Positions 7,111-15,640 of a stretch of 35,291 nt of DNA are shown here, in pieces. Positions within the stretch are counted from its first letter, which is position 1. Every line of letters starts with the position of its first letter. The notes under the pieces are model-generated. The model ran no database searches and had not been told where the DNA came from. It was given only the letters and a program-made list of their open reading frames with translations. Where the stretch lies: NCBI GenBank assembly GCA_016293225.1, contig JAEDEQ010000010.1:1-35291 (forward strand), given 5' to 3'. Source of the stretch: Clostridiaceae bacterium. GTDB lineage: Bacteria; Bacillota; Clostridia; Oscillospirales; Acutalibacteraceae. The translations under genes were made by a program, and so were the position numbers.

Positions 7111-8787
7111 ATGGCTAAATCGCAATGGTACAAGGAAATGTCCGTCTATCAGATCTGGCCGCGTTCGTTCTGCGACTCTGACGGAGACGGAATCGGCGAT
7201 CTCAAAGGTATACTCTCAAAGCTTGATTATATCAAAAGCATAGGCGTTGACGCAATCTGGTTTTCGCCGCTTTATCCGTCGCCGCAAAAGGATTTCGGCT
7301 ACGATATTGCCGATTACAAAAGCATCAATCCCGAATACGGAACGCTTGAAGATTTCAAAACGGTTCTTGACGAAGCCCATAAGCGCGGACTCAAGGTCAT
7401 AATGGATCTTGTTGTCAACCATACCTCCGACCAGAACAAATGGTTCCTTGAAAGCCGCAAGAGCCGCGATAACGAATACAGCGACTATTACATTTGGCGC
7501 GACGGCCGCAGAAACGGTAAAAAGCCGCCGAACAACTGGCTTTCAACCTTCCAGGGCAAGGCCTGGGAGTACTGCAAGGAAAGAGGACAGTATTATCTTC
7601 ATGTTTTTGCAAAGGAACAGCCGGATCTCAATATGGATAACCCGAAGGTGCGTGAAGAGGTCAAGGATATCATGCGCTTCTGGCTCGACATGGGCGTTGA
7701 CGGTTTCCGTGAGGATGTTATCACGTTCATTTCAAAAAAAGAGGGACTGCCCAACGGTTTCCCGCTTCCGGTTGCAACGGGTATCGAGCATTACATGAAC
7801 GGACCTCATCTTCGTGAATATCTTTCGGAATTTCGCAAGGTTACCGATGAATACGACTGCTTCACCGTCGGCGAGGCTCCGATGATGACTCCGTCGCGTG
7901 CGCTCAAGTTTATCAAAGAGGGCGACGGACAGCTGCTTGATATGATGTTCCATTTCCAGCACATGGGAGCGGACAACATTGTCACGAACTGGCTTTTGAC
8001 TCCGTTCAGACCCGGTCACCTTAAAAACGTTTTTGCAAAGTGGCAGAAAAAAATGGCAAAGGGCGGAGGCTGGAATGCGCTCTACCTTGAAAACCATGAT
8101 CAGCCCCGTGTTGTAAGCCGCTACGGCAGCGAAAAATACCGCGTTGAAAGCGCAAAAATGCTTGCGTCAATGTGCTTCCTCCAAAGCGGAACGCCGTTCA
8201 TTTATATGGGTCAGGAGATCGGCATGACAAATGCAAAGGAAATTGACCACCTTGAAACATATAAGGACGTTTCAACGCTCAACAACTTCGGAATGTTCAA
8301 GGCGCTCGGTTTTTCGGAAAAAAGCTTCCTCAAGGTTTGCCACAGAGCTGCCCGTGATAACGCAAGAACTTCAATGCAGTGGGACGACAGCCCCAATGCC
8401 GGCTTCACAACAGGTACCCCGTGGTTCTATACCAATCCGAACTACAAGGAAATTAATGTTAAAGCAGCCGAAGCGGATGAAAATTCAATTCTGAACTTTT
8501 ACCGCAAACTTCTCAAGTTCCGCAAGGAGAATGATATTGTTAAATACGGTTCATTCAGGATGCTTAGAACCTGTCCGCGCATTTTTGCCTATGTAAGGGA
8601 GTATCAGGGTGACAAAATGCTTGTTATCAACTCTTTTTCCGACGGCGAAATTGCTTTCAGAGCACCGGAAGATTTTGATATGAGCAAGGCGGAGCTTGTG
8701 CTTTCAAATTATGAAAGTAATCCTGTCATTCATAACGGATTCATGACTAAACCCTATGAAACAAGGACATATCTTTTGAAAAATTAA
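7111..8787 (+). CDS. GH13 alpha-glucosidase (oligo-1,6-glucosidase type)
   Basis: Cytoplasmic GH13 enzyme releasing glucose from short alpha-glucosides brought in by the two upstream symporters. Seen, numbering from the ATG at 7111 (558 aa): region I DLVVNHTSDQ; region II GVDGFREDVITF with nucleophile Asp202; region III FTVGEAP with acid/base Glu255; region IV LENHDQPRVVSRYG with Asp330; then the oligo-1,6-glucosidase-like TSMQWDDSPNAGFT. The residue after the nucleophile is Val; in characterised yeast and Bacillus enzymes Val here goes with alpha-1,6 (isomaltose) activity and Thr with maltose activity, so alpha-1,6 linkages are favoured (inference). The ATG at 7111 has AAAGGA (7096-7101) upstream; an in-frame ATG at 7093 lacks a good SD. 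Trehalose-6-phosphate hydrolase is the main alternative. Confidence 0.92.
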   Translation: MAKSQWYKEMSVYQIWPRSFCDSDGDGIGDLKGILSKLDYIKSIGVDAIWFSPLYPSPQKDFGYDIADYKSINPEYGTLEDFKTVLDEAHKRGLKVIMDLVVNHTSDQNKWFLESRKSRDNEYSDYYIWRDGRRNGKKPPNNWLSTFQGKAWEYCKERGQYYLHVFAKEQPDLNMDNPKVREEVKDIMRFWLDMGVDGFREDVITFISKKEGLPNGFPLPVATGIEHYMNGPHLREYLSEFRKVTDEYDCFTVGEAPMMTPSRALKFIKEGDGQLLDMMFHFQHMGADNIVTNWLLTPFRPGHLKNVFAKWQKKMAKGGGWNALYLENHDQPRVVSRYGSEKYRVESAKMLASMCFLQSGTPFIYMGQEIGMTNAKEIDHLETYKDVSTLNNFGMFKALGFSEKSFLKVCHRAARDNARTSMQWDDSPNAGFTTGTPWFYTNPNYKEINVKAAEADENSILNFYRKLLKFRKENDIVKYGSFRMLRTCPRIFAYVREYQGDKMLVINSFSDGEIAFRAPEDFDMSKAELVLSNYESNPVIHNGFMTKPYETRTYLLKN

Positions 8788-8799
8788 CGTCATTAAAAT

Positions 8800-8826
8800 G
8801 GGCTGCCGGTTTTTGGCAGCCCTTTT
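8800..8826. terminator. Bidirectional terminator between the sugar operon and plsY
   Basis: GGGCTGCC (8800-8807) pairs with GGCAGCCC (8815-8822), followed by TTTT on the plus strand. On the minus strand the stem is followed by ATTTTAAT. It sits between converging genes and overlaps the plsY stop codon by one base. Confidence 0.85.
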
Positions 8827-9404
8827 CAGTTGCTTGCGCTTTTTGCTGCCGAACGCCCTTTAACGTGGAAAAGAACAATGCCGATGCTTTGAACCAGCGC
8901 GCAGAGTATTACAACAAGACTGTGATCGAAATCAACCGCGCAGACAAAGAGCATTATTGCAAAGGTGTATGAGCCGTAGGTTGCCGATTTGAGCAGGAGG
9001 CCGAATAAGGCGGCAACAATTACGGAAACAAGGAAAATCCGAAGGTCAACAGTCAGTGCAAAAGCAACGGCAACAGCCACACCCTTGCCGCCCCTGAACG
9101 CAAGCCAGAACGGAAAGCAGTGACCCAGAAATGCACCGAGAGAGCACAGTGCAATGGCATCAACGCTCTCAACACCCGGAAATACTATCGTGCAAATTAT
9201 TGACGGAATTATTGTTTTGAGCATATCGCAAAAAAGGACAAGCGCGCCGAGCGTTTTGTTGACATTGAGCAGAGTGTTCATTGTTCCCGGGTTGCCTGAG
9301 CCGATATTTCTGACGTCCTCATTTTTGAAGAGCCTTACAAAAATGTATGAACTTTGAAAGTTTCCGAACAGGTATCCTATTGAAATGCATAAAAACTGTT
9401 CCAT
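8826..9404 (-). CDS. plsY: Glycerol-3-phosphate acyltransferase PlsY
   Basis: Membrane enzyme that transfers the acyl group from acyl-phosphate to glycerol-3-phosphate, the first step of phospholipid synthesis with PlsX. Seen: 192 residues with about five hydrophobic segments; signature 1 NIGSGNPGTMN (canonical GSGNPGATN, here with Thr-Met); signature 2 LGHCFPFWLAFRGGKGVAVA; and a third region near the C-terminus with KSATYGSY. Length is normal. It is transcribed alone, converging on the alpha-glucosidase and divergent from the DUF421 gene. Confidence 0.95.
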   Translation of the reverse strand: MEQFLCISIGYLFGNFQSSYIFVRLFKNEDVRNIGSGNPGTMNTLLNVNKTLGALVLFCDMLKTIIPSIICTIVFPGVESVDAIALCSLGAFLGHCFPFWLAFRGGKGVAVAVAFALTVDLRIFLVSVIVAALFGLLLKSATYGSYTFAIMLFVCAVDFDHSLVVILCALVQSIGIVLFHVKGRSAAKSASN

Positions 9405-9441
9405 TCAATCACCGCATATATTTTTTTCATAAACGTGCAAA

Positions 9442-9470
9442 AATATACAGTGAATAAAACGCCTTAACAA
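9442..9470 (-). promoter_or_regulatory. Candidate SigA promoter of plsY
   Basis: On the minus strand TTGTTA (9470-9465), a 17-nt spacer and TATATT (9447-9442), giving a leader of about 30 nt before the plsY ATG. Both boxes are imperfect but the spacing is ideal. Confidence 0.45.
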
Positions 9471-9503
9471 ATAAAAAAATAGAATAAAAGGAGGGCGTTT
9501 TAT
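9454..9503 (+). promoter_or_regulatory. Hairpin that would cover the start codon of the DUF421 gene
   Basis: ATAAAACGCC (9454-9463) is perfectly complementary to GGCGTTTTAT (9494-9503). The right arm covers the last base of the Shine-Dalgarno sequence and most of the ATG at 9502. The 30-nt loop is A-rich and carries the rest of the SD. This could limit translation initiation if the transcript starts upstream of 9454. Confidence 0.4.
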
Positions 9504-10209
9504 GTCATATGTTCAAGTTATACTAACAGCTTTGCTTTCGGTGGTTGTTTTGTTTTTAATAACGCGGCTTATAGGATACCGCCAGCTTTCGGAGCTGAGT
9601 CTGTTTGATTACATTAACGGAATCACCATCGGTTCAATAGCCGCAGAGCTTGCAACCAGCGAAAAAGATAAAATTGGTGAAATCCTTGTTGCCATGGTTA
9701 TTTACGGCGCTTTTGCAATCATTCTTGCCCTGATAACCGACAAATCAATAACAATGCGCAGAATTATTGTCGGCAATCCGATTGTTCTGATGAAAAACGG
9801 TCGGCTCTATTACGAGGGCTTTAAAAAATCACGCATTGACGTAAATGAATTTCTGATGAAGTGCAGAAACAACGGATATTTTGATATTACTCAGATTGAC
9901 ACTGCTATAATGGAGCCTAACGGGAGAGTAAGCTTTCTTCCGGTATCGGAGGACAGACCCGCAACGCCCAAAGACATGAAAATTGCCGTAATGCAGGATG
10001 AGCTTGTTGCCAATGTTATTATTGACGGAAAGGTAATTGAAAAGAGCCTTACCATGATAGGCAAAGATGAAACATGGCTTCGCAATCAGCTTAAAAACCA
10101 AAGGAAAACAGATCTCAGTCAGATACTTCTTGCAAGCTGCGACAGCAAGGGTACGCTTACAGTATTCCTGAAAAGCGAAAAAAAGAGCAGCAGTTGCCTT
10201 GGAGTGTAA
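9502..10209 (+). CDS. DUF421 / YetF-family membrane protein
   Basis: Member of the DUF421 (YetF/YrbG/YdfS) family of unknown biochemical function. Relatives in Bacillus include spore-membrane proteins linked to resistance and germination. Seen: 235 residues with about three membrane segments in the first 85 residues; the family block RLIGYRQLSELSLFDYINGI followed by TIGSIAAE; then a soluble cytoplasmic domain beginning GNPIVLMKNGRLYYEGFKKS with the family's NEFLMKCRNNGYFDI. The C-terminal third (VANVIIDGKVIEKSLTMIGK) is also typical of the longer family members. SD GGAGGG (9490-9495) precedes the ATG, which lies inside a predicted hairpin. Single-gene unit with its own terminator. Confidence 0.88.
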   Translation: MSYVQVILTALLSVVVLFLITRLIGYRQLSELSLFDYINGITIGSIAAELATSEKDKIGEILVAMVIYGAFAIILALITDKSITMRRIIVGNPIVLMKNGRLYYEGFKKSRIDVNEFLMKCRNNGYFDITQIDTAIMEPNGRVSFLPVSEDRPATPKDMKIAVMQDELVANVIIDGKVIEKSLTMIGKDETWLRNQLKNQRKTDLSQILLASCDSKGTLTVFLKSEKKSSSCLGV

Positions 10210-10236
10210 CCGTTTATTAATCACACTCAGTTCTCT

Positions 10237-10262
10237 AAGTCCCTTTAGTCGGGACTTTTTTC
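10237..10262 (+). terminator. Rho-independent terminator after the DUF421 gene
   Basis: AAGTCCC (10237-10243) pairs with GGGACTT (10251-10257) around a 7-nt loop, followed by a run of T residues. Confidence 0.85.
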
Positions 10263-10310
10263 TTATTGATATAATATTAATTAATAATAGATTACGTTTT
10301 TGTTATTCTG

Positions 10311-10339
10311 TGGACTTTTTCAAAAAATTACTATATAAT
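10311..10339 (+). promoter_or_regulatory. SigA promoter of the lemA operon
   Basis: TGGACT (10311-10316), 17-nt spacer, perfect TATAAT (10334-10339). AGGAGG follows at 10351-10356, just before the lemA ATG at 10365. Confidence 0.7.
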
Positions 10340-10364
10340 ATCATTATCATAGGAGGTATGCAAA

Positions 10365-10937
10365 ATGAAAGGTAAAAAAACTTTAATCGTAATTCTTGTT
10401 ATTCTTGTAATCGTTGGTTTCATTATCGGCTTTTTTGCCGGCGGATATAATTCGCTTGTAAAGGCACAGACTGCCGTTGAAACAAAGCAGGCTGACATTC
10501 AGACTCAGCTTCAGCGCAGAGCCGACCTTATTCCGAACTTTGTTGCAACCGTTAAGGGCTATACAAAGTATGAACAGGATACTCTTACTGCCGTTACGGA
10601 AGCCAGAGCGTCCGTTTCAAAAGCAACGAACGCCGCAAGTCTTTCCGAAGCCGGCGACCAGCTTGACAAGGCCATCTCTGTTTGGGTCAACGCCGTAACC
10701 GAAGCCTATCCTGAGCTTAAAGCAAATTCAAACTATATTGCTCTTCAGGATGAACTCTCCGGAACCGAGAACAGAATTGCCGTTGCTCGCAGAGATTACA
10801 ACGAGGCCGTGCAGACATACAACACAATGATTAAAACATTCCCGAAGAATATCCTTGCAGGTATGTTTAATTTTGAAAAGGCTGATTTCTTTGCCGCAGC
10901 AGAGGATTCGCAGACTGTACCGAATGTGGAGTTTTAA
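10365..10937 (+). CDS. lemA: LemA family protein
   Basis: Membrane-anchored four-helix protein of the LemA family, function not established. Seen: a single N-terminal membrane anchor (about residues 4-26) with the remainder outside; the family core YNSLVKAQTAVETKQADIQT, then QLQRRADLIPNFVATVKGY; then AYPELKANSNYIALQDELSG; then TENRIAVARRDYNEAVQTYN; and a C-terminal FEKADFFAAAEDSQTVPNVE. All are typical, and 190 residues is the normal length. AGGAGG (10351-10356) is the SD. It is followed after 3 nt by a TPM-domain gene, the usual partner of lemA in many bacteria, so the two proteins probably act together at the membrane. Confidence 0.95.
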   Translation: MKGKKTLIVILVILVIVGFIIGFFAGGYNSLVKAQTAVETKQADIQTQLQRRADLIPNFVATVKGYTKYEQDTLTAVTEARASVSKATNAASLSEAGDQLDKAISVWVNAVTEAYPELKANSNYIALQDELSGTENRIAVARRDYNEAVQTYNTMIKTFPKNILAGMFNFEKADFFAAAEDSQTVPNVEF

Positions 10938-10940
10938 AAG

Positions 10941-11702
10941 ATGAAAAGGATTGTTTCGTTTCTATCGACCCTATGCGTATTGGTTCTGATTCTTTTGCCG
11001 TGCGCTGCGGCCGCCGATATACCTGAGCCCACAAGCAGCTTCTTTGTCAATGACTTCGCCGGAGTTATTTCCGAGTCGGACAGGATAACAATGCAAAGTC
11101 AGGGCGAGAGCCTCTATTCTGCCTGCGGTGCGCAGGTAGTTGTTGCAACGGTTCCCGATCTCGGCGGTGATGATATTGAGTCATATTCCTTGAATATGGC
11201 GCGCTCATGGAAAATAGGCGACAAAGATGAAAATAACGGTGTTCTGCTTTTGCTTGCGGTTTCCGAGCGGAAAGTCAGGATAGAAGTCGGCTACGGCCTT
11301 GAGGGTGCGCTGCCGGACAGTAAAACCGGACGCATTCTTGATACTTACGGCATGGATTATTTCAGAAATGATGAGTTTTCTGAAGGCTTGGCCTCTGTTT
11401 ATAATTCACTCATCAACGAGGTTTATATTGAATACGGTTTAGTCGCTGATGAAAACTATACTCCCGTCAGAGATTATTCAGGTGATGATGAATTGTTTTC
11501 AGCCGTTGTTGCAGTCTTTGTAGTCTTTGCAGTCATTATCTATCTGATATTGCGCCGGATACTTCCGTTCGGCCACAGGCATTACCGCGGCGGCTTCTAT
11601 GGCGGAGGCTCTTTCGGGGGCGGCTCATTCAGAGGCGGAGGAGGCGGCTTCTCCGGCGGCGGAGGTTCTTTCGGCGGAGGCGGCTCGTCGCGCGGTTTTT
11701 AA
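10941..11702 (+). CDS. Secreted TPM-domain protein with Gly-rich tail (YgcG-like)
   Basis: TPM-domain (PF04536-type) protein, co-operonic with lemA. Seen: signal peptide (MKRIVSF, hydrophobic core, cleavage after PCAAA); the TPM domain over about residues 33-165 with FVNDFAGVISESD, AQVVVATVPDLGG and the conserved NNGVLLLLAVSERKVRIEVG then YGLEGALPD; one C-terminal membrane segment near residues 185-205; and a short cytoplasmic tail of Gly/Ser/Phe repeats (GGGSFGGG) ending SSRGF. This architecture is standard for the family. The domain is related to plant and bacterial proteins described as phosphatase-like, but function here is unknown. The gene ends 20 nt before the polysaccharide deacetylase gene. 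Confidence 0.93.
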   Translation: MKRIVSFLSTLCVLVLILLPCAAAADIPEPTSSFFVNDFAGVISESDRITMQSQGESLYSACGAQVVVATVPDLGGDDIESYSLNMARSWKIGDKDENNGVLLLLAVSERKVRIEVGYGLEGALPDSKTGRILDTYGMDYFRNDEFSEGLASVYNSLINEVYIEYGLVADENYTPVRDYSGDDELFSAVVAVFVVFAVIIYLILRRILPFGHRHYRGGFYGGGSFGGGSFRGGGGGFSGGGGSFGGGGSSRGF

Positions 11703-11721
11703 TTTATAAGGAAGTGCCAAA

Positions 11722-13227
11722 ATGAAAAGAATTTCAAAGTATATTTTGTTGCCGCTATCGCTCCTGCTTCTGGCCGGAGTCCTGACGCTTTCGGTCTCAG
11801 CTGCGAATGTGAAGCCAAAAGCGCCGAGGATAACTGCGGTGCGCAATGCTAAGCAGGGGTTGGTTATAAGTTGGAAAACTGTTGAGCCTGCCGACGGATA
11901 TATTATATACAGGCAAAAAAGCGGCTCAAACGGCTGGAAGCGCCTTGCCGATATTGATAACGCAAACATCAATTCCTATGTTGACCGGTCGGTAAAGCAT
12001 TCTGAAACATATACTTATTCGCTGAAAGCTGTTTACGGTAAGGTTAAAAGTGACGGCAGCGCCGTTAAAAAGTCCAAAACCTTTGTTGCCGCTCCCGAGA
12101 TAAAATCGGTTGAAAACATCAGAGCAGGCGTGAAGCTTCAGTGGAATAAGTATAAGAATACTACCGGATCCAAAATATACCGAAAAATAACGGAAAGCGA
12201 AAAGTGGCGTCGTATAGGCACAGTTTCCGGCAATAATAACATCTTTGTTGACAGAAGCGCCGAAAGCGGCGTCCGGTATATTTATCAGGTGCGCCAATCG
12301 GTCGGAAACATTATGTCGGTGCGCGAGGGCAGCGTTGCGATGAAAACTTTTGTTGCCGCACCCGAAAAGCTTACGCTGAAATGCACCTCGGACGGCATCG
12401 TGCTGAATTGGAGTCAGGTTCAGGGCTGCAGCAATTATTCGGTTTTCCGAATGATACAAGGCGAAAGCGAATGGAAGCGCATTGCAAAACGCAAGGCCGG
12501 AACACTTACATATACCGACAAAAAAGCGCCCGTCGGAAAGACCGTTCATTATAAAGTTCGTGCATATATCAATTCCGGCTCAATCGGCGCGTTCTCGCTC
12601 AGCGAAAAGATTAAGAGGGTGGACCCTAAGAGGAAAATGGTGGCGCTGACCTTTGATGACGGTCCGTACGGACCCGTCACAAATCAGATTCTCAATGTTC
12701 TTGAAAAATACGGCGCAAGGGCAACCTTCTTTGTTGTCGGCTCAAGGGTTTCAACATACAGTGACTGTGTTGCGCGTGCAGCGGCTCTGGGCTGTGAGAT
12801 CGGCAATCACACATATAACCACACAACACTGACATCTGCTTCCGAGTCCCGCATCATCTCAGAAATTGCGGATACAAACAGCGTTATAAGAAGATACACC
12901 GGAAAGGGCGCCTCAATTGTGCGCGCTCCCGGCGGCGCGGTCAACAGCAGAGTGAGGCAGATTGTAAACTATCCTCTTGTGAGCTGGTCTGTAGATACTC
13001 TTGATTGGCAGCACCGAAACACGGCAAAGGTTATTGCGAGCGTCAAATCAAGCGTGTCGGACGGTTCAATAGTTCTGATGCATGATCTTTATCCGACCAC
13101 CGGAAACGCCGTTCAGGTCATTGTTCCGTGGCTTGTTAATCAAGGCTATCAGCTTGTTACCGTTTCCGAAATGATGCGGTATAAGGGCATAAAGCTTTCA
13201 AGCGGAAACGTTTATTCACACGCATAA
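11722..13227 (+). CDS. Secreted polysaccharide deacetylase with three Fn3-like repeats
   Basis: Probable cell-wall or extracellular glycan N-deacetylase (NodB domain, CE4). Seen: signal peptide with cleavage after SVSA; three consecutive fibronectin-III-like repeats of about 90 residues (about 30-300), each opening with a KxPxI/ G(L/V)xLxW pattern and separated by the repeated KTFVAAPE; then the NodB domain. Motifs: TFDDGP with Asp312 and Asp313; HTYNH with His363 and His367 as metal ligands; RAPGG with Arg401; SWSVDTLDW; and VLMHD with His454. All catalytic positions are present. SD AAGGAAG precedes the ATG at 11722. It may be co-transcribed with lemA and the TPM gene. The substrate (peptidoglycan, chitin-like or other glycan) cannot be told from sequence. 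Confidence 0.93.
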   Translation: MKRISKYILLPLSLLLLAGVLTLSVSAANVKPKAPRITAVRNAKQGLVISWKTVEPADGYIIYRQKSGSNGWKRLADIDNANINSYVDRSVKHSETYTYSLKAVYGKVKSDGSAVKKSKTFVAAPEIKSVENIRAGVKLQWNKYKNTTGSKIYRKITESEKWRRIGTVSGNNNIFVDRSAESGVRYIYQVRQSVGNIMSVREGSVAMKTFVAAPEKLTLKCTSDGIVLNWSQVQGCSNYSVFRMIQGESEWKRIAKRKAGTLTYTDKKAPVGKTVHYKVRAYINSGSIGAFSLSEKIKRVDPKRKMVALTFDDGPYGPVTNQILNVLEKYGARATFFVVGSRVSTYSDCVARAAALGCEIGNHTYNHTTLTSASESRIISEIADTNSVIRRYTGKGASIVRAPGGAVNSRVRQIVNYPLVSWSVDTLDWQHRNTAKVIASVKSSVSDGSIVLMHDLYPTTGNAVQVIVPWLVNQGYQLVTVSEMMRYKGIKLSSGNVYSHA

Positions 13228-13231
13228 TAGC

Positions 13232-13263
13232 AACAGCGGCAGCTTTTTCAGGCTGCCGCTGTT
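13232..13263. terminator. Hairpin between converging deacetylase and hydrolase genes
   Basis: AACAGCGGCAG (13232-13242) pairs perfectly with CTGCCGCTGTT (13253-13263) around a 10-nt loop. Its place between two 3' ends suggests a shared terminator, but there is no clear T-run on either strand. Confidence 0.6.
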
Positions 13264-13275
13264 AATTTAGTGAGA

Positions 13276-15366
13276 TTAAACATCTAAGTTTATGAGGGAA
13301 AATGTTATCTGCTTTACTATTCTCTTTATCATGAGCATCAGCGCCTTAATCTGAATATCGCGGTCGAAGTTTTCGAGGGTGCTTTTGGCGTCTTCGGCCG
13401 TAACAAAGATTGGCGTGACCGCAGCTTCTGTGAGCGGCTTTGATGCGTCATATTCCGCAAGCTCTCCGCCCTCGGTGGTAAAATTGAACCTGCGTGTGCC
13501 GATTGAAAACACCGAGTTCATATCAAGATAATAAACAGTGACGGTGAAGTTTGTCATTGCTTTTTCATTAATCGGTGCTTTCAGCGGTACGGTAACCTTT
13601 TCACCCATCGGGATAACTTTTCCCCTGACGTCCTCAAACGAAGCGTCGATTCCTTCAACTTTGATTGCAACAAGTTCAATGTCGCTTTTCTTTGAAATAT
13701 TTTCAATTACCAAGGCTGTGTCATCGGACGAAGCTCTGCCGTATACTGATTTATCAAACGCTGCATGAACGCCGAATTTTGCGTTATAGGTTGACTCAAA
13801 CTGCGGGAAATTCGGGTCGCTGTAGACGTCTTTGAGCTCATCGGTGAGCAAAAGCTTATCGGTGAGAGGCAGGGCATAGATATCATAAGCATACTGCGCA
13901 TGGTACTGGTTCTCGATAAACCAGGTGTTGTCCGGCAGATAGCCGTATGAAGCGTCAATGTTCATTGCCGGCGAAACATGATTGTGAGCCTTGTTTTTGC
14001 AAAAAACCTTTGGATCTGAAACATCGGTTGTGTATCCGTTTGAAAAACGGTAGCCGTAATCCGCAACCTTTGCTCCGGAGGCGGTGCTTGTTGCAACAAG
14101 GCAGTCGCTGTTAACGCGTGCGCCTGCACCAGAGGTCGTGTCGGTTCCGCAAACAATGTTTACATTAACGCCTCTGCTTCTTGCATAGGTAAGATATTCG
14201 TTGAGATTTTTCATTATGATATAGTGTGAAAAATCCGTATTCTTCAGCATCGGAGCATAGGCTGCTTCCTTTTCGGGTGTGTTGATGTGCATTGCTTTGA
14301 TTTCATCGTAATGCTCGGCGTCAACAAAGTCCCATACGCTGCCGAAAGAAAGAACCATTTTAAGCATTCGCTCGGCCTGAATTGCTTTCCTGGTAGCTTC
14401 GCTGAGAAGGTCAAGTTTTACAAAGCCGAGCAGCCACTCAAATTCTGTTTCGGATATATATTTGTCGCCGCCGTTAGTGAGGAAAAACGGATTGAGCGCT
14501 GCCTGTGCAAACCTGACAACCGTCGGAAGATCAAGGTGAGTTGAGTCAGAAAGGAAATCATAGGCAAGCTGAACGCCGCCGATTGCCGGTGAGTTAAGAA
14601 CGGCGTTATTGACATAATCGAGGTTAAAATATGTTTTCAGTTCGTCATTTGTAAGGCCGAGAAGCGAAGCGAGGGTTTCGGCCTCCTTTCCGCCTTTCTC
14701 AAGAATGGAACACATTGAAATATAGGTTCCGGTCGTCTGACCTCCGTGACTTTCACTGAAAATGTTTACCTTTTTTGCACCCGTGTAATCGAGAACAGAC
14801 TTTATGTATTTTCCGAGATCAAGAGCGCAGAAAATTATTTCCTTGCGCCAGTCAACCGAAAACTGAAATACATTTTCAGCCCCGATTTTTTCGCAGAGCA
14901 TTGGAACATATCTTTCCTCATGGATTGTTCCCAGTAAATATCTGGTTGTTGCCATGTTGTCATAGATATACTTCATGTTGCTTTCCTCGGGCTTTGTCGG
15001 CCACACGCCGGTGTTGTAAACAGGCGTTCCGTCAGGATTGCGTTGCATATATCTGAGAATGTTTGTGACTGAAAGCGCAAGCTCCTCGCCGACTCTCGTC
15101 ATATCCTTGGTTTTCAGATATTCAATAGCTCCTTCGGTGACTCCGGGAATCTGTCTGATAAGCTCTTTTGCAATATCAGGCAGAATTTCAAGATACCATA
15201 TTCGTTTTTCGATATTGCCGTCATCATCAAACAAAAAGATTTGAGAGGTCATGTAACCCGAGTCGATAATAACCGGGTATTTTTCCTCTGCCGCTGAAGC
15301 GGCAAAGGGCAGGGCAGTAATGATCATTACTGCCGCGAGGATAAAGCTGAGGATTCTTTTTTTCAT
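13276..15366 (-). CDS. Secreted LCAT/lipase-like alpha/beta hydrolase (large)
   Basis: Exported hydrolase related to the lecithin:cholesterol acyltransferase / lipase superfamily; likely acts on an ester or lipid outside the cell. Seen: signal peptide (MKKRILSF, cleavage after AASA); VFQFSVDWRK with the DWR tripeptide (172-174) typical of LCAT-like folds; the nucleophile elbow IFSESHGGQTTG with Ser206; a later block NIDASYGYLPDNTWFIENQY followed by HAQYAYDIYAL that is shared with the 16396-17925 paralogue and probably carries the catalytic His; and a C-terminal beta-rich, Ig-like region of about residues 535-650. The C-terminus has no anchor. At 696 residues it is about 190 longer than its paralogue. 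Own promoter at 15509-15537. Substrate unknown. Confidence 0.78.
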   Translation of the reverse strand: MKKRILSFILAAVMIITALPFAASAAEEKYPVIIDSGYMTSQIFLFDDDGNIEKRIWYLEILPDIAKELIRQIPGVTEGAIEYLKTKDMTRVGEELALSVTNILRYMQRNPDGTPVYNTGVWPTKPEESNMKYIYDNMATTRYLLGTIHEERYVPMLCEKIGAENVFQFSVDWRKEIIFCALDLGKYIKSVLDYTGAKKVNIFSESHGGQTTGTYISMCSILEKGGKEAETLASLLGLTNDELKTYFNLDYVNNAVLNSPAIGGVQLAYDFLSDSTHLDLPTVVRFAQAALNPFFLTNGGDKYISETEFEWLLGFVKLDLLSEATRKAIQAERMLKMVLSFGSVWDFVDAEHYDEIKAMHINTPEKEAAYAPMLKNTDFSHYIIMKNLNEYLTYARSRGVNVNIVCGTDTTSGAGARVNSDCLVATSTASGAKVADYGYRFSNGYTTDVSDPKVFCKNKAHNHVSPAMNIDASYGYLPDNTWFIENQYHAQYAYDIYALPLTDKLLLTDELKDVYSDPNFPQFESTYNAKFGVHAAFDKSVYGRASSDDTALVIENISKKSDIELVAIKVEGIDASFEDVRGKVIPMGEKVTVPLKAPINEKAMTNFTVTVYYLDMNSVFSIGTRRFNFTTEGGELAEYDASKPLTEAAVTPIFVTAEDAKSTLENFDRDIQIKALMLMIKRIVKQITFSLINLDV

Positions 15367-15501
15367 AGTTCACCCATCTCCGTTCTTTTTTTGTTGAATC
15401 AGCAGATTAAGCAAAAATAGCAGCTGCCGATTCTGAATTTATATGCCTATTTTTTGTGTGTATTAAAATAAGGTGGCTGGTCATAATATACAAATAAAAA
15501 C

Positions 15502-15537
15502 TACTATTATTGTATAGTATATAAATTGAAATGTCAA
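15502..15537 (-). promoter_or_regulatory. Strong SigA promoter of the large hydrolase, with a dyad over the -10
   Basis: Minus strand: TTGACA (15537-15532), 17-nt spacer, TACAAT (15514-15509). An inverted repeat TACTAT-N6-ATAGTA (15502-15519) overlaps the -10 and the predicted start, which could serve as an operator. The leader to the ATG would be about 135 nt. Confidence 0.65.
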
Positions 15538-15573
15538 GAAAAATTTAAAAATATTAAATTTTTTCGTATATCG

Positions 15574-15602
15574 TTGAAAATATGAGATAATTAATATATA
15601 AT
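15574..15602 (+). promoter_or_regulatory. SigA promoter of the CBM32-like gene
   Basis: TTGAAA (15574-15579), 17-nt spacer, perfect TATAAT (15597-15602). The predicted start is about 32 nt before the ATG, with AAGGAGG at 15627-15633. It diverges from the hydrolase promoter 37 bp away. Confidence 0.7.
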
Positions 15603-15640
15603 TATTAATATATTATGAACGAGATGAAGGAGGCGCACAC

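Noticed and set aside
15361..15382. Four-codon ORF (MGEL) overlapping the start of the large hydrolase
   Set aside because: It resembles the leader ORF of the paralogue in its ATGA overlap, but its SD would be directly against the ATG, so initiation is unlikely.
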